A stretch of 64,000 nucleotides of DNA from Amia ocellicauda (Eukaryota > Chordata > Actinopteri > Amiiformes > Amiidae), in the NCBI RefSeq assembly GCF_036373705.1, contig NC_089855.1, positions 8,807,719 through 8,871,718 of the forward strand, read 5' to 3'. Of the stretch, positions 1-10,688 are shown piece by piece (the stretch's first letter is position 1; each line of letters opens with the position of its first letter). The position numbers were made by a program, and so were the translations under genes. The notes below the pieces were generated by a model. It was given only the letters and a program-made list of their open reading frames with translations. It was not told where the DNA came from and made no database searches.

Positions 1-546
1 ATTCCAACCTGGATTAAATAGTAGGAGTTTGCAGACTTCGGTGTTTCTCAAAAACCTGTATGCAGTCCTGGTATGGTTGCTTTAAAACTATATTGGATTT
101 GAGTTAATCAGATGGAACTCAAAGCAGCACATGATTGGAAAGCAGCAGTTCACAGACCAGCATCAAGACTCCTCCTGGTCGTACTTCAGGGTGTTTGATT
201 TTATTATATTTTCCTTTTCTTCCTCCCGGTAGTCTTGATAGCATTCTGTAGATATTAAAACCTCCGTAGAGCCTGATGGGGAGAAAAAACATTGCACATT
301 ATAAAACCTTTTTTGACTGAGCTATGCAGGATATTTGATAGTCCTTGTTTTTATGTAAAATAAACCTATCGATAGCATGAGAAAAATCTATATTTACTCT
401 GATATTTTCTGTATGTACTGTAATATTTGGAACCAGGTACCTCGCATGGCTACAAGCACAGGAAAGGCTTGGTTTGTTCCGTGGGCAGCGTGTGATTAAT
501 AATGAGTACTGTAGCATAAACACACCTGTTATTCTGCTTTGAGTTG

Positions 547-754
547 TTAATTCATGGACTCCAGTTGCCTTCCTCTTCCCTGTGTCCGTGTCCCTTTTGC
601 AGTCAGCGGTGTGGCCCCGTTCCTGGAGAGCTGCAGTGCCTCGTATTTACGGGCCAGCTGCAGTGGGCAGTGTTCCAGCGCTGGGGGAGCGTGTGAACTT
701 GTCCCGTTAGGATCGGCTATGTGCATCACGAGGTCCTCCGTGGCTCGGCTGGCA
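547..754 (-). CDS. candidate 3'-terminal coding exon of an unrecognised gene
   Basis: On the minus strand a splice-acceptor-like pyrimidine/AG (AG at 756-755) is followed by an open frame that runs to a TAA at 547-549. The frame contains ATEDLVMHIADPNG, then LEHCPLQLARKYEALQLSRNG and a basic, Gly/Arg-rich tail ending in ESMN. It starts in a phase (one base, then GCC AGC CGA) that exactly completes the split codon left by the exon-like block at 2672-2753 or 2672-2779. An AATAAA on the minus strand at 205-200 could be the polyadenylation signal. I do not recognise the protein. ZNF654 is followed by C3orf38 in humans, but this peptide does not resemble what I know of C3orf38. It could be a chance open frame; only the phase match, the codon-like composition and the 3' signal support it. 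Confidence 0.25.
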
Positions 755-2671
755 CTGAACCCAGAAGACTCCGGGCCGAGGGCAGCGGACGGCCGCCCCG
801 GTCAAGCATTTTTAATAAACTGAGACGTCCCTACAGGCTGGGAAGTGTGAGCACGTGCAGAACCCTCTGAAGATCAGTCGGACCTGTGCTTAGAACGCAA
901 GAGCAGTATGGTCTGGTGTGGACCACTGGGAAGGGTTGTACTTAAAGAAACAAACAAAAAAGCAACACACAAAACAACCCCCAAGTGGACTTTGCTTCTC
1001 TGGGGTGTGAACTTCATTCCAAGCTCTCCTAGTGGGCCTGTCTGCTTAGGAATGCATTGGAGAGCATCGTGCCGTATCCCCCGGGGTCTGTCTGAGCTCC
1101 CGGCCGACTGGTTCTGTCCCCACTTGAAAGCTGGACATCCGGTCTTTTTTTTTTTTTTTTTTTGCATGTGACTGAATTCAGCTTCACATTGGAAGTGAGA
1201 ACAGTTCCAGGCTCTTTCCTGGTGGAGACCATGTGTGGTGATGCTCCGCTCTCCCAGCCTCCTTCCCCCGTGGCGGGTGGCGTCTCCCAGGGCCTCTGGA
1301 CACCCATACAGCCCAAACCACAAAGAAACGCATCCTGCACATAGGTTTCATGGATACACTGCGATTCGCCAAAAATAGAACCCACCAATACATCTTGTCA
1401 ACATAGAGGATGTCAATTTTAAAGTATAAGAACGTATGTGTAAAGTTTAAACCATGACCTATGTTTTAGGTATATCGATATGTCAATGTGTGCCAGAAAT
1501 TGATTTAAATAGACATTATAGACACACGTATGTTAAAATCTATACCTTTAGATTTCCAGAGGTTTCAATATGTGACTATTTGTGCAGAAAGGCCATCTAT
1601 TTGTGAAATGTTCTCTCAGGATGTGTCTTTATATTCCTCTCGCATGGGAATGCAGGTCCAGGGGCCGGTAAGGGAAGGCAGTCTTATTTAACAGTGTCTG
1701 TTGACGGTGCATGTATGTCTTACAATCGTCTGTGTTCACTGCATGTTCAATGGTATGGTGATGATTTGAGGACTAGATCGAACCCAAACCCTCTTAGGAT
1801 GTCACTCAGCCTGTTCCCAGATAGTGCCTTTGAAACAACCCTGCATGACAGTGAATACCTCGTTAACATTAGCCCCTCTTTAGGAACAATTAGAAACGAT
1901 TGCATAGTTTTCCCTGTGTGTCTGTGATTTGCATAGGAACCTTAATTGTGTTTTTTGATCCCACGCATTTTCCCTCCCTGCGGTTATATAACCGAGCCGA
2001 TGCCCTGAACTGAGTGATCGGGGTTTTATTTTGATTACACACAATGAGTGTTTTGCCTGTGGTATTTGCTAATCAGGTCTCAAGTGTTAACAATGCTAGT
2101 TTCACACTTTTAAGGAGGTCTGTATGTATTTATTTTTATATAAAGGAGAGACATTTGTATAAATTGTGCAAAATGAAAATATGCTAAGACACAAAAAACT
2201 TCCACAGATACCAGGCAAATACTTCTTGCTTCTAGTGTAGTGTTGTGTAGATTTCTTCTTCAAATATCTTATCAGGAAACATAAAACGACTGTGATGCAG
2301 ACTTTTTAAACAAAATGTTATCACTGTAAACATGCTCGTGCATGGAGTATAATCGACATATCTTTACCCTTAAGCAATACATTTATCACAATGCATTTAA
2401 AAAAATATATGCAATGATGATCTGAAATAAATATGGATTTGAACACTGATTGCGTTGTTGGTGTTGGTTTGGGATATTGGTGCCATTGTTTTGGAGAACA
2501 TAATTCATAATCAATAGTCCTTTTTGATTGATTTAAATGATAGTGTATATATAGGTGTGTGTGTATAATCATCATCCTCAATTGATCCACTGCTGGATGG
2601 AGGTCCCCCGAGACGTTTCCATGCTTCCATGCCTGACTGCTGCCTAAACCTGAAAATAAAGCACGTCTCAC
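755..2671. other. non-coding stretch, possible intron
   Basis: No coding signal is visible. It is AT-rich from 1.4 to 2.6 kb and holds a 20-base T run near 1144-1163. It would be the intron of the candidate minus-strand gene if that gene is real; otherwise it is intergenic. Confidence 0.4.
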
Positions 2672-2779
2672 CTGCAGTTGTCCACTGGGACGGCCCCCCG
2701 CTCCGTCAGCGTTACGAATGCACACTCGGAGGCTGGAGGTCCGGATGACCCTCCTGCGTGACAGACCGGATACAGGTCA
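2672..2779 (-). CDS. candidate internal exon of the same unrecognised gene
   Basis: On the minus strand this block ends in a good donor (CTGCAG|GTGAGA, GT at 2671-2670). Two acceptors are possible: CCCTCAG with the exon starting at 2779, or CACGCAG with the exon starting at 2753. The open frame reads DLYPVCHAGGSSGPPASECA and then FVTLTERGAVPVDNC, leaving two bases (AG). Joined to T at 754 they give Ser and continue into the 547-754 frame without a stop. The implied intron would be about 1.9 kb. No domain is recognised. Further exons would be expected at higher coordinates (2.8-7 kb) but none could be assigned. Confidence 0.2.
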
Positions 2780-4504
2780 CTGAGGGCAAATTGCTTTAGA
2801 GCTGGGGGAGCGAATGGTGGTACCCCCCAGCACATACGAATAGCCCTTTCAATGCACACACTGCAGACCTGGCAGAGCACACAGCACACAGCAGGGGAAA
2901 CACACTCTTAAAAGCTTGATCGGGTTCCTCGGTGGAGTCCCTGGGGAGGCTGTGGAGGGAACGATACAAAAGCCAAATCCCAGAAAAGGGGCTTCGTTTC
3001 TCCTCCCCCGTTACTGTTCATCACCTCGTCGCTGCTCCACTGAAGTGCTCAGTTTCTCTGCTGGGACTGTAGTCCATTATGAGCCTCGACTGAGACTTCA
3101 GCACACATCCATCCCTGCACACACAACTCCATCAATTGTTCACTTTGTTTTTGGACCGTCCGGGAAGTCCACAGGCCAAGCAGAACACTACACTTGCCTG
3201 AGCTGCACTTATCTGGCCAATATCTAGCCTAATCAATGGACTCCAGTCTTTTTTAACTGTTAAAATGGGGGAGATTAACTCCTCTTCAGGATCACTAGTG
3301 ACCTACCTTCCAAACATGCCATTACAGAAGATGCTCTTAACGTGTGGAGCGATAAATCACTCCAGCACCCAGTTACAAAATAAAACATGCTATGCTTATG
3401 TGAGATTCATGAAAAGGCTCAATGATGCATTTGCAGTCCTGACAACAGTTCTATGCGGACATACATGTGTTTAAAGAGACGCACCTGGGTATCTATATGC
3501 ATTCCTGTGCGTCTGTGTGTGTGTGTGTGCAGCTACTGCAGCTTTTTCAAGCAGAAGTAACACAGATTGTATCAACAACAAAAGACAGTTTATTAAACAA
3601 ATCCAGATAAAGTACAAAACTGTCAATTTTACTTGCTTTGAGATAAAACTGCACAAAATAGGAATATTCGTCAGCTGTTGCTACGGTCGTTTTATTGCAG
3701 TTCAATGGCTCAGTCCCGATTTAGTCCCGTGTCAGAAAAACAAAGTGAAAACCCCTTTTGACATCCAAGGTGGAAGCCCGTACTCTCCGTGAAGACTGAA
3801 ACCGTGCGTGTTCAGCAAAACAGTAGACAGAAAACTAGAACTGAATCAGGAACAGAAACTAAAGAAACCTGACTGAGATCTCGGCCCGACAACCCTTCAG
3901 TCGCCCTTCGAGGAGATTTTACTGGCAACAACAGAAATCACTCAGCATTATTAATTCCGCAACCAATCCGTAAAGTACACTTTTGATTCCCTTTGGTCTA
4001 TGAAAGTAAACATTTTTCGGACTTCCATTTCTTATCCCAGGCACTCATTCTGTGCCCAGAGCTTTCCTCGTCTATCTACAGTAGAAGACGCCTTACCGGC
4101 TAATTTAATTTAAAAATAAATACAAGATTCTGTGTCTGTGTGTGTGTGACCCGCTCTGCCAAAACCACCGCCACCGTTACTTTGCATCTCACATCGGGAG
4201 AATGATCGGCTGGACTCGGCCACCAGTGCGCATCAATATCATACCTCGGAGACGCACGATTGGGGAAAGCGGTCACAGTATATATAAATATGTAAATACA
4301 GTATACATTGGTATAGCTTCAGCATGACAGCAGTCTATATTAGCAGAGTGGGATGGTAGATGGTGGCCCAGAGAGAGGTCTCCATCTCTCGGGTGTCATT
4401 TTCAAGATGCAGGCGATCGCTGGAGGTCCTGTAGCGAAGCTCGTCAGGACAGTGTGCCAGCGCTAGGTTGCCCAGTCTAGGAGGGGCGAGGGCAGACATG
4501 GTAA

Positions 4505-4583
4505 CTGAGATCGGTCCAAGAGGTTCACTAGAATTCTAACCTCTAGTTCTAGACCGCCAGTGAACCTCTTGAACTGATTTCAG
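4505..4583. repeat. imperfect inverted repeat (fold-back)
   Basis: The arms are 4505-4529 and 4559-4583, separated by a 29-base spacer. They are complementary at 22 of 25 positions and include an uninterrupted 13-base block (CAAGAGGTTCACT and its reverse complement). The mismatches are all of the transition type, so a transcribed RNA would keep G-U pairs at several of them. It has no coding frame and is not visibly flanked by a target duplication. Confidence 0.7.
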
Positions 4584-5401
4584 CGACACGTACCTGGCAT
4601 TGAGGTTTTAAAGCAGTGATGGGTAAACTAACCCCTATTAGAAATAATCCGGAATGCAATCTGTGTGTCCTGTTCCTCTGTGATTCTTCCCCCTGAGGTT
4701 AAAGATAAATAATGGTCCATAATTCGAGAGGCATCAATTTCTAGGTAAACTCCGGTAACTCAGTAAAATCTTGGACCATGCTGTTTATATTGTTCAGTGT
4801 AAGTAAAGACTAATTGATTTCCTGAGTTTATAATAGCGTGTAAATACAATTAATCAACTAGCACCGAGCTCTTTCACCCTTCAATATGGAGTATGGGATT
4901 TCAATGAGACTGTTACTGTATTCCCTTCAGGAAAACGCACCCCCTGCAGTCGCGTGTCTGGGAGCCTGTAGTGCTTGTGTGGATGTGTGTGGCGGAGCTG
5001 CTCTCCGGGGAAGCCTTGTATCGCCCGCTCTCTCCCAATAGTAGTCTCTTCAAACGCCTGAAGAGATCAAGGACCTAAATCGCCATTGAAGCCACTCCAA
5101 AAGACCACTCTCCCCGTCTGCTGCATCGCAGGGTGGTATGAAAAACAGGTGAAATTGAACCTCTCCAAATTAGTGTTTGTTTTAATTAGAAATAAAAACA
5201 AGACAGACGCAGAGAACCCAATATTTCTTTGCAGATAAATCAACCAAATCACATTTTCTCCTCACACATTTACAGACCTCAAAATAAAAAGAAATAAAAC
5301 AATAGGATCAATAATAAATTAAACCACTGCTCCAGCGCTATGTGCTGGCTCTAGGACACAGATGTATCCTCAAGGGGGACAACAAAACAGAAAAAATAAA
5401 A

Positions 5402-5419
5402 GGGGGGGGGGGGGGGGGG
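5402..5419 (+). repeat. G18 homopolymer
   Basis: Eighteen consecutive G residues follow an A-rich segment. The length in the assembly may be unreliable, and the run could fold as a G-quadruplex. Confidence 0.9.
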
Positions 5420-7041
5420 TACCAAATTAGTTTAACAAAATCAGCAATCTATGTAAGAAGAAACCCTTTGAACTGCTCTCCTCCCCGCACAGTCTGTAGT
5501 GCTGGTCTCTGGTGTGGGAAAGCCACACCCGACTCCACCCAGTCTGTCTTCACAGGTCGGGGGATAAAAATAATAAAAAATCTACCCACCCAGCCAGAAA
5601 TCTGAAGCGTACATGGGCTGCACAAGGCACAGGGAATGTGGGAGGCGCTGGAGGGGCGCGGGCCTGCGGGCATCTTGAAAGTCACCACCACCTTCATACC
5701 TTCAAATCGGCAAAACATCACTCTGAGCAGGACAGCTGGAACAGGGCGGGGGGGACCAGCACTGCAATGGAAGTGGACTCGGACACCATGACCGCGAGGA
5801 GGATAAAATGGGTGGATTAAATACTGGGGCCACAGTTTCAGTGCAGATACAGACCGGAGAAGACCGGCGAACACGAGGAACGCCGTCGGCGCGTAACCCC
5901 GGGCGGCTGAGGAGTCCCGAGCAGCCTGCCACCCCGGCCCCACGCCGACCTCTGGACACCGAACAGAGCAGGAAGCGGATCGATCGCAGGCACTTCGCAG
6001 TCGGGGGCGAAACGGGGAATCCGGAATTTGCCGGGGTTGAACAAGAAGGGTGAAAGTGTCGGCTGAAAACGTGCCCTCTTCTGTCTCCTCTCCATCCCTC
6101 CTTCTACCATGTCACTCAGAGCGGGCACAGGGCTCTGCACACAAGAGAACGTGGGGACCTCTCAGAGGCCGTGTGTGTTTAAGCGTGTTGGTCGAGGCCC
6201 CCCCAGTGCACGCCTGCGTCTCGGACACGCCTCTCGAGCCCCTCGGCGGCGGGGGTCCGGTAAAAAGTGCTCTGAGGTAGCCCTGCGATCCAGGCCGGTC
6301 GAAGCGGTCGAGCCGCGGTCGAGCCCCGGCCGCCCGGGCACAGGGGCATCTTCAGTCCTGGAAACACGCTGTAACTTCCACCACTTTCATATATTTGTTT
6401 TTAAATCTCTTACGGATGTTACCAGGCACCTGAGAAGAGATTGAAAGATATTTCACTGATACAGGAATCACAGTCAGACCCTGAACACTGCAGTGCACCG
6501 AGGCATCGTGGGAACTGAACACCCTGACCTTGTGTACACTGTTGTCCGTGGTGGTGTTCAGGGGGTGATTTTGAGGCTGAAAACATCTATTGCTCTAGTT
6601 TACAGGCCATGTGACCCCTGGCTCTCGTTTTCTCTCGCCACAGACCAATTTCAGAGGACTCTAAGCAAGATAAAGATGTTAAATAATATGATTTTCCCTC
6701 AGTTTCAGAGTTCCTTCATTGCTAAAAGATGAACATTAAGGAAAAGCAAAGTTGAGGATAATCCGTCTCGCACACAGAGACTGGCGAGGAGAAAAGGGAA
6801 CATTACACCGCATTGAAATGAGGGTTAAAGCTGTCAACGCATTCTGTGACAAAGCTGGTGCAAAAACACAGCCTGCTTCTCCAAAACAAGCCCGCCAGTC
6901 GTGCACCACATTTACTTTACTGAAGCCTGGTCTGGCACTACACTACACATCATGGGAAATAAATGACATTGTAATATTCAGTTACCACCCAATCCTGTCT
7001 GTTCTGCCGGAATCTAAGATTTGAGCCCTCAGATGCACCCA

Positions 7042-7047
7042 TTTAAT
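7042..7047 (-). terminator. possible variant polyadenylation signal for znf654
   Basis: TTTAAT on the plus strand reads ATTAAA on the minus strand, about 165 bases past the znf654 stop. No canonical AATAAA was noticed close to the stop, so the true cleavage site may be further away. Confidence 0.25.
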
Positions 7048-7211
7048 AAGCCAGGACAGTTTCCTCCTCTACAAACCACCGTCCCTCACTGAACGCAATG
7101 TTCTAAACTTCTGTCCATTACACTTTAAATGACCCATATACTTAACAAAACCCGGGTGAAAGACGGTATGGCTGGCGTGGGCCGAGGAGGAAGAGGAGGA
7201 GGGCGAACTCC

Positions 7212-10200
7212 CTACTTACTTTCTTCATCGGAGTCAAAGCCGAAGAGCGCCTGACACTTCTTCTGCGCCAGGTGGCTCTGCAATTCCTCCACCTTGCTGA
7301 AGAGCACGAAGCACTTGGTGCAGCGCCTCGGGCCGCCGGTGCTCGGCTCTGCCTGGTGCGGCACCGGGGAGTCCGTCTTGGCGGGCGATTTCCTGCGCTT
7401 GGGCATGCTGATGTACTGCTCGTCCAGGTAGGCCGAGGGCGGCGGGCGGACGAAGGGTTTCTTGGAGGTGCCGCCATACGGGGAGAGCTCGTCCGGGAGC
7501 TTCCTGCTCTTCTTGGGCGTCAGGAGGGCGCCCTCGGTGCCGGCAGGCGCCTTGTCCGGCTGGTCCTTGGCCGCCTTATCTGCTGCCGTGTCTCTAGCGT
7601 CTCCAGTGTCCAGCTCCTTTGCCGGTCCATCTGCTGCAGCCACCTGGGGCTCGGAGGCCTCTGCCGCTGCCGCTTTGGTCGACCCGGCCGTGCCCTCTCC
7701 CCCTTCCTCCACTTCAGTGTGTCCGTTTAATAGCTGCCCGTCTGAAACACTGCCGTCCCCGGAAGCGCCGACTGCCTGTCCCACACTCCCAACCTCGGGG
7801 GCGCCATCCCCGGTCTCCTTCTCGCTCGCTTTCCCCCCCACGCCCGGCGTGTACGTCTTCGTCTCAGCAGATTTCTTCCTTCTGATTTTCAAGGCCGAGA
7901 CGGGGGTCTGCTCGGGGGCGTCTTTCTTCCGTTTCCTCTTCGCCGGGCCGCCACCCACCGAGGTCAGGTGCGCTGATGCGTCTGCCATGGTGGTGACCGT
8001 CGGAGGATAATGCAAACACTCGTGATCGTGCAGGATGGACATGTCGGTGAAGAGCGCGAAGCAGTCAGGGGAGCTGCACTGCGCCTGAAACTGCGGGTGG
8101 CTCTTGGTGTGCTGCGCCAGCTCAGCGTGGGTCTTGAACCGGCCGGCGCAGTTGTAGTGGCAGCAGAAGTACTTCAGCGCGTCGTCGTGTCTCTTGACGT
8201 GATCTAGGTAGTGCTGGAAACTCTGGAATCTTCTTTGGCAATACAGGCACCTCCCTTTGATCCGGGCAAAGACGAACTCCTGGACCCGCAGGTCGCTGGG
8301 GTGGGCCGCCTTCACGTGCTTGACCAGAGCCCACTCTCGGACGAAGGCCCGGGTGCAGCTCTCCGCCGGGCAGCCGAACTCCCTCTGCGGGCTCGGCTTG
8401 GACACCGACCCGTTCGCCCTCTGGACTATGGACGGATCCTTCTTCGAGGGTTTGTTTCTCTCCTGCTTCTCCAAGGCTTTCGGTGTGGCACTCAGCCTGT
8501 CCGGAGGTGCAGGACCGCTGGCGTGGTTCTCTATGTGGTTCTCCGGCGCCACCTGCTCGTGATTGGGGGGTGCAGGCGGCGGCTCAGCGTTGTGCCTGGG
8601 AGTCTCCGCAGTGCCGTTCTCAGTGGGAGCGCTGCGGTCATTTTCCCGGACGGCCGGCGTGTTGTTTTTCCTTTTCAATTTCTTTATGTGTTCCTTCAGG
8701 TGGTTGAGCGTCAGTCTCTGGTTCTTGAACTTTTTGCCGCACAGCACACAGGAGAGGTCACCCTTCTGCATGTGCACCGTGGCGTGCCGCATGATGTGGC
8801 CGCTGGTGCAGTCCTTGTTGCACAGCACGCAGCGCAGCTTGGCCAGGGCGTTCTCGGTCCGAGCTAGGGTGTTACGCAAGTGCCTCTTGGCGGGCGTTTC
8901 GGAGGCGGCGATCTCGTTCGGCGCCGGATGTGGCTGCGGCTGCTGTGCTTGCTCTTGCTCCGGGGGGGCAGCAGCCTCTTTCACGGCACTGTCTGGTTTA
9001 CTGGCCTCTACCGCGATGCCCCCCGTCTCCTCTATCCGCAGGGTCTGTCGTGTTACTCCCCCCGGCTCTACCACGGTGGCCTCAGGCGTACAGTCCAGTT
9101 CGGCCACGTGGGCCTCAAGGGCCGTGTCCAGCTCGATGACCAGACCCTGGGGGGACTTGTCCCGCGCCACCACGGGCCCCTCTGGCAGCTTGTCGGTGAG
9201 CCCCTGTGGCTCAAGCACCGTGCACTCGGGTATCTGGTCCTGCTGTGCCGGCGGCAACTCCGCGTTCTCTTCCGGTGCCTTGACGGGGGACTGGATGCTG
9301 TCCGTGAACACGGCCGACTCCACCGGTCCGCTGGGTAGGCTGTCCGGCTTTGCCGTGGTTGTGTCGCCGCCCACCGCATCCGGCTGCTGCTCGGCATCCG
9401 GCTGTTTGGTCGCCTCCGGTGCGAGGACAGAGTCTCCCTCCTTCGCCAAGTCCTCGGTCGGCCCGGTGGCAATCTCTGACTCCCCCCAAGCCGGTACAGC
9501 AGGAGCGTCCTCGGCAGGACCATCCTCGGCAGGAGTGCCAGGTGGGGTGGCAGCGTCTCCGAGAGCCGCGAGTGGCTCCAGCGGTGCAACCACCTCTGGC
9601 ATCTCCACAGGCTCTTCCACCAGGACGGGCGCTTCTACCACTGGCTCTGGGACAGGGGGCCGGAGAGGGTGGTACGGGAGAGGGATGGCTTGTAGAGGGG
9701 AGGCCTGCTCCGGAGAAGGGACCGGCTCCACGAGCACAGGTGGTGGTCGAGTCAGGGCACGGGAGGAAGAATCCGATTTTGGTTCCTCCAGGGGGAGGTC
9801 TTGTGCTTTGTCCGGCTCTGCCGTGGGGAGCTCAGGCAGTTTCACGTCCGGCAGGCACGGCTGCATCTTCTTCCTCGGCCGTCCCACGCGTTTCCTTGGG
9901 GCGCTGTTCTCCACCAGATGGGTGCTCTCCGGCAGAAACCAGTCGGGCTTCCGCACGTGGAGTTTGTGCGTCTTCCCCTCGGTCTGCCGGACGAGATGCC
10001 GCTGCTGCCGGGTGTCCAGCTGCTTGTTGGTGTTCTCCTGCACCATGTCTAGCTGGCGCAGGGACCGCCGCAGAGCCGACTTGTCGATCACCTTGCTGCG
10101 CTTACCGGGCTTCCTCCCCCGCCTCTTCACCGGCACCTCCTTGCTTGCCTCAGGCGGCCGGACGCAGCGCTGAGACGGGGGCGTGCTCCAGTCCGCACCC

Positions 10201-10688
10201 GTGGACTTCAGTGGCTCGGCGGGGCTGTCCGGGAGGTCTGAGGACACCCTGGTGGTCTCCCTCACCAAGGCGTTTGGCATCCACTTGTCCTCGGTCTCCT
10301 TCAGCGCCGCTCTCTTCACTTTGTCGCTCATCAAGGAGAGGCAGTTGGTCTTGAGCGTGATCAGATTCCAGAACTCCGGGTCAAAGAACAAGCCTTTCTT
10401 CAGGATCTGCAGCAGCTCGAAGCGGATGTGGTTCCTGATCAGGCTCGAGTCCACATGGTACTCCTGGTCGGGGTGGGTGTAGAGGAGATACACGGCCTTG
10501 TAGGACTCCAGGGTGCGCTCCAGGAAGAACACGAGGAGGGCGCAGGCCCGGCACACCTCCAGGTCGTTGGGCAGGAGGTAGGCGATGACCTTGTAGACCA
10601 GGGCCTTGGTGACGGGGTCGTGGTGCAGGTCCATCTGGAGGGCACAGGCGCACAGCTCCACACAGAACTGCAGACCCTCGGGGCCCAG
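7212..10688 (-). CDS. znf654: znf654 exon 8: AT-hooks, acidic linker and zinc fingers
   Basis: This one exon encodes residues 325-1482 (3,477 bases, phase 0). It opens with the end of the helical region (ELCACALQMDLHHDP, then FFDPEFWNLITLK). Two AT-hook-like motifs follow, RRGRKPGKRSK near residue 510 and VGRPRKK near 590. Next comes a long Pro/Glu/Ala/Val-rich acidic segment (about 600-920). A C2H2 pair lies near 940-990 (CVLCNKDC and CVLCGKKF types). A cluster of four fingers lies near 1095-1215, beginning FGCPAESCTRAF and ending with the CSSPDCFALF finger. A Lys/Ser/Ala-rich segment is followed by a last CxxC finger near 1443 that ends in the family C-terminal signature. The exon is GC-rich, which gives long antisense open frames that are only shadows. 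The AT-hooks and fingers point to DNA binding; the targets are unknown. Confidence 0.93.
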   Translation of the reverse strand: MGPEGLQFCVELCACALQMDLHHDPVTKALVYKVIAYLLPNDLEVCRACALLVFFLERTLESYKAVYLLYTHPDQEYHVDSSLIRNHIRFELLQILKKGLFFDPEFWNLITLKTNCLSLMSDKVKRAALKETEDKWMPNALVRETTRVSSDLPDSPAEPLKSTGADWSTPPSQRCVRPPEASKEVPVKRRGRKPGKRSKVIDKSALRRSLRQLDMVQENTNKQLDTRQQRHLVRQTEGKTHKLHVRKPDWFLPESTHLVENSAPRKRVGRPRKKMQPCLPDVKLPELPTAEPDKAQDLPLEEPKSDSSSRALTRPPPVLVEPVPSPEQASPLQAIPLPYHPLRPPVPEPVVEAPVLVEEPVEMPEVVAPLEPLAALGDAATPPGTPAEDGPAEDAPAVPAWGESEIATGPTEDLAKEGDSVLAPEATKQPDAEQQPDAVGGDTTTAKPDSLPSGPVESAVFTDSIQSPVKAPEENAELPPAQQDQIPECTVLEPQGLTDKLPEGPVVARDKSPQGLVIELDTALEAHVAELDCTPEATVVEPGGVTRQTLRIEETGGIAVEASKPDSAVKEAAAPPEQEQAQQPQPHPAPNEIAASETPAKRHLRNTLARTENALAKLRCVLCNKDCTSGHIMRHATVHMQKGDLSCVLCGKKFKNQRLTLNHLKEHIKKLKRKNNTPAVRENDRSAPTENGTAETPRHNAEPPPAPPNHEQVAPENHIENHASGPAPPDRLSATPKALEKQERNKPSKKDPSIVQRANGSVSKPSPQREFGCPAESCTRAFVREWALVKHVKAAHPSDLRVQEFVFARIKGRCLYCQRRFQSFQHYLDHVKRHDDALKYFCCHYNCAGRFKTHAELAQHTKSHPQFQAQCSSPDCFALFTDMSILHDHECLHYPPTVTTMADASAHLTSVGGGPAKRKRKKDAPEQTPVSALKIRRKKSAETKTYTPGVGGKASEKETGDGAPEVGSVGQAVGASGDGSVSDGQLLNGHTEVEEGGEGTAGSTKAAAAEASEPQVAAADGPAKELDTGDARDTAADKAAKDQPDKAPAGTEGALLTPKKSRKLPDELSPYGGTSKKPFVRPPPSAYLDEQYISMPKRRKSPAKTDSPVPHQAEPSTGGPRRCTKCFVLFSKVEELQSHLAQKKCQALFGFDSDEESK

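Larger units (their letters stand above)
2780..7041. other. stretch without a supported gene between the left-edge exons and znf654
   Basis: Short TG runs lie near 3514-3531 and 4135-4149, a fold-back at 4505-4583 and a G run at 5402-5419. From about 5.6 to 6.35 kb the sequence is GC-rich with frequent CpG and is open in several frames on both strands. That pattern is typical of a GC-rich island rather than a protein. Part of the stretch nearest 7.0 kb may be znf654 3' UTR. No conserved protein was recognised in any frame. Confidence 0.5.

Noticed and set aside
5449..5943. 164-codon minus-strand frame in the GC-rich patch
   Set aside because: Open in several frames at once, crosses the G run area, no recognised domain and no clear splice sites.
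1..7211. C3orf38 or CGGBP1 homologue expected next to znf654
   Set aside because: No frame in this stretch resembles either protein.
8563..10173. 536-codon plus-strand open frame
   Set aside because: Antisense shadow of the GC-rich znf654 last exon; low-complexity Ser/Gly/Ala composition and no family match.
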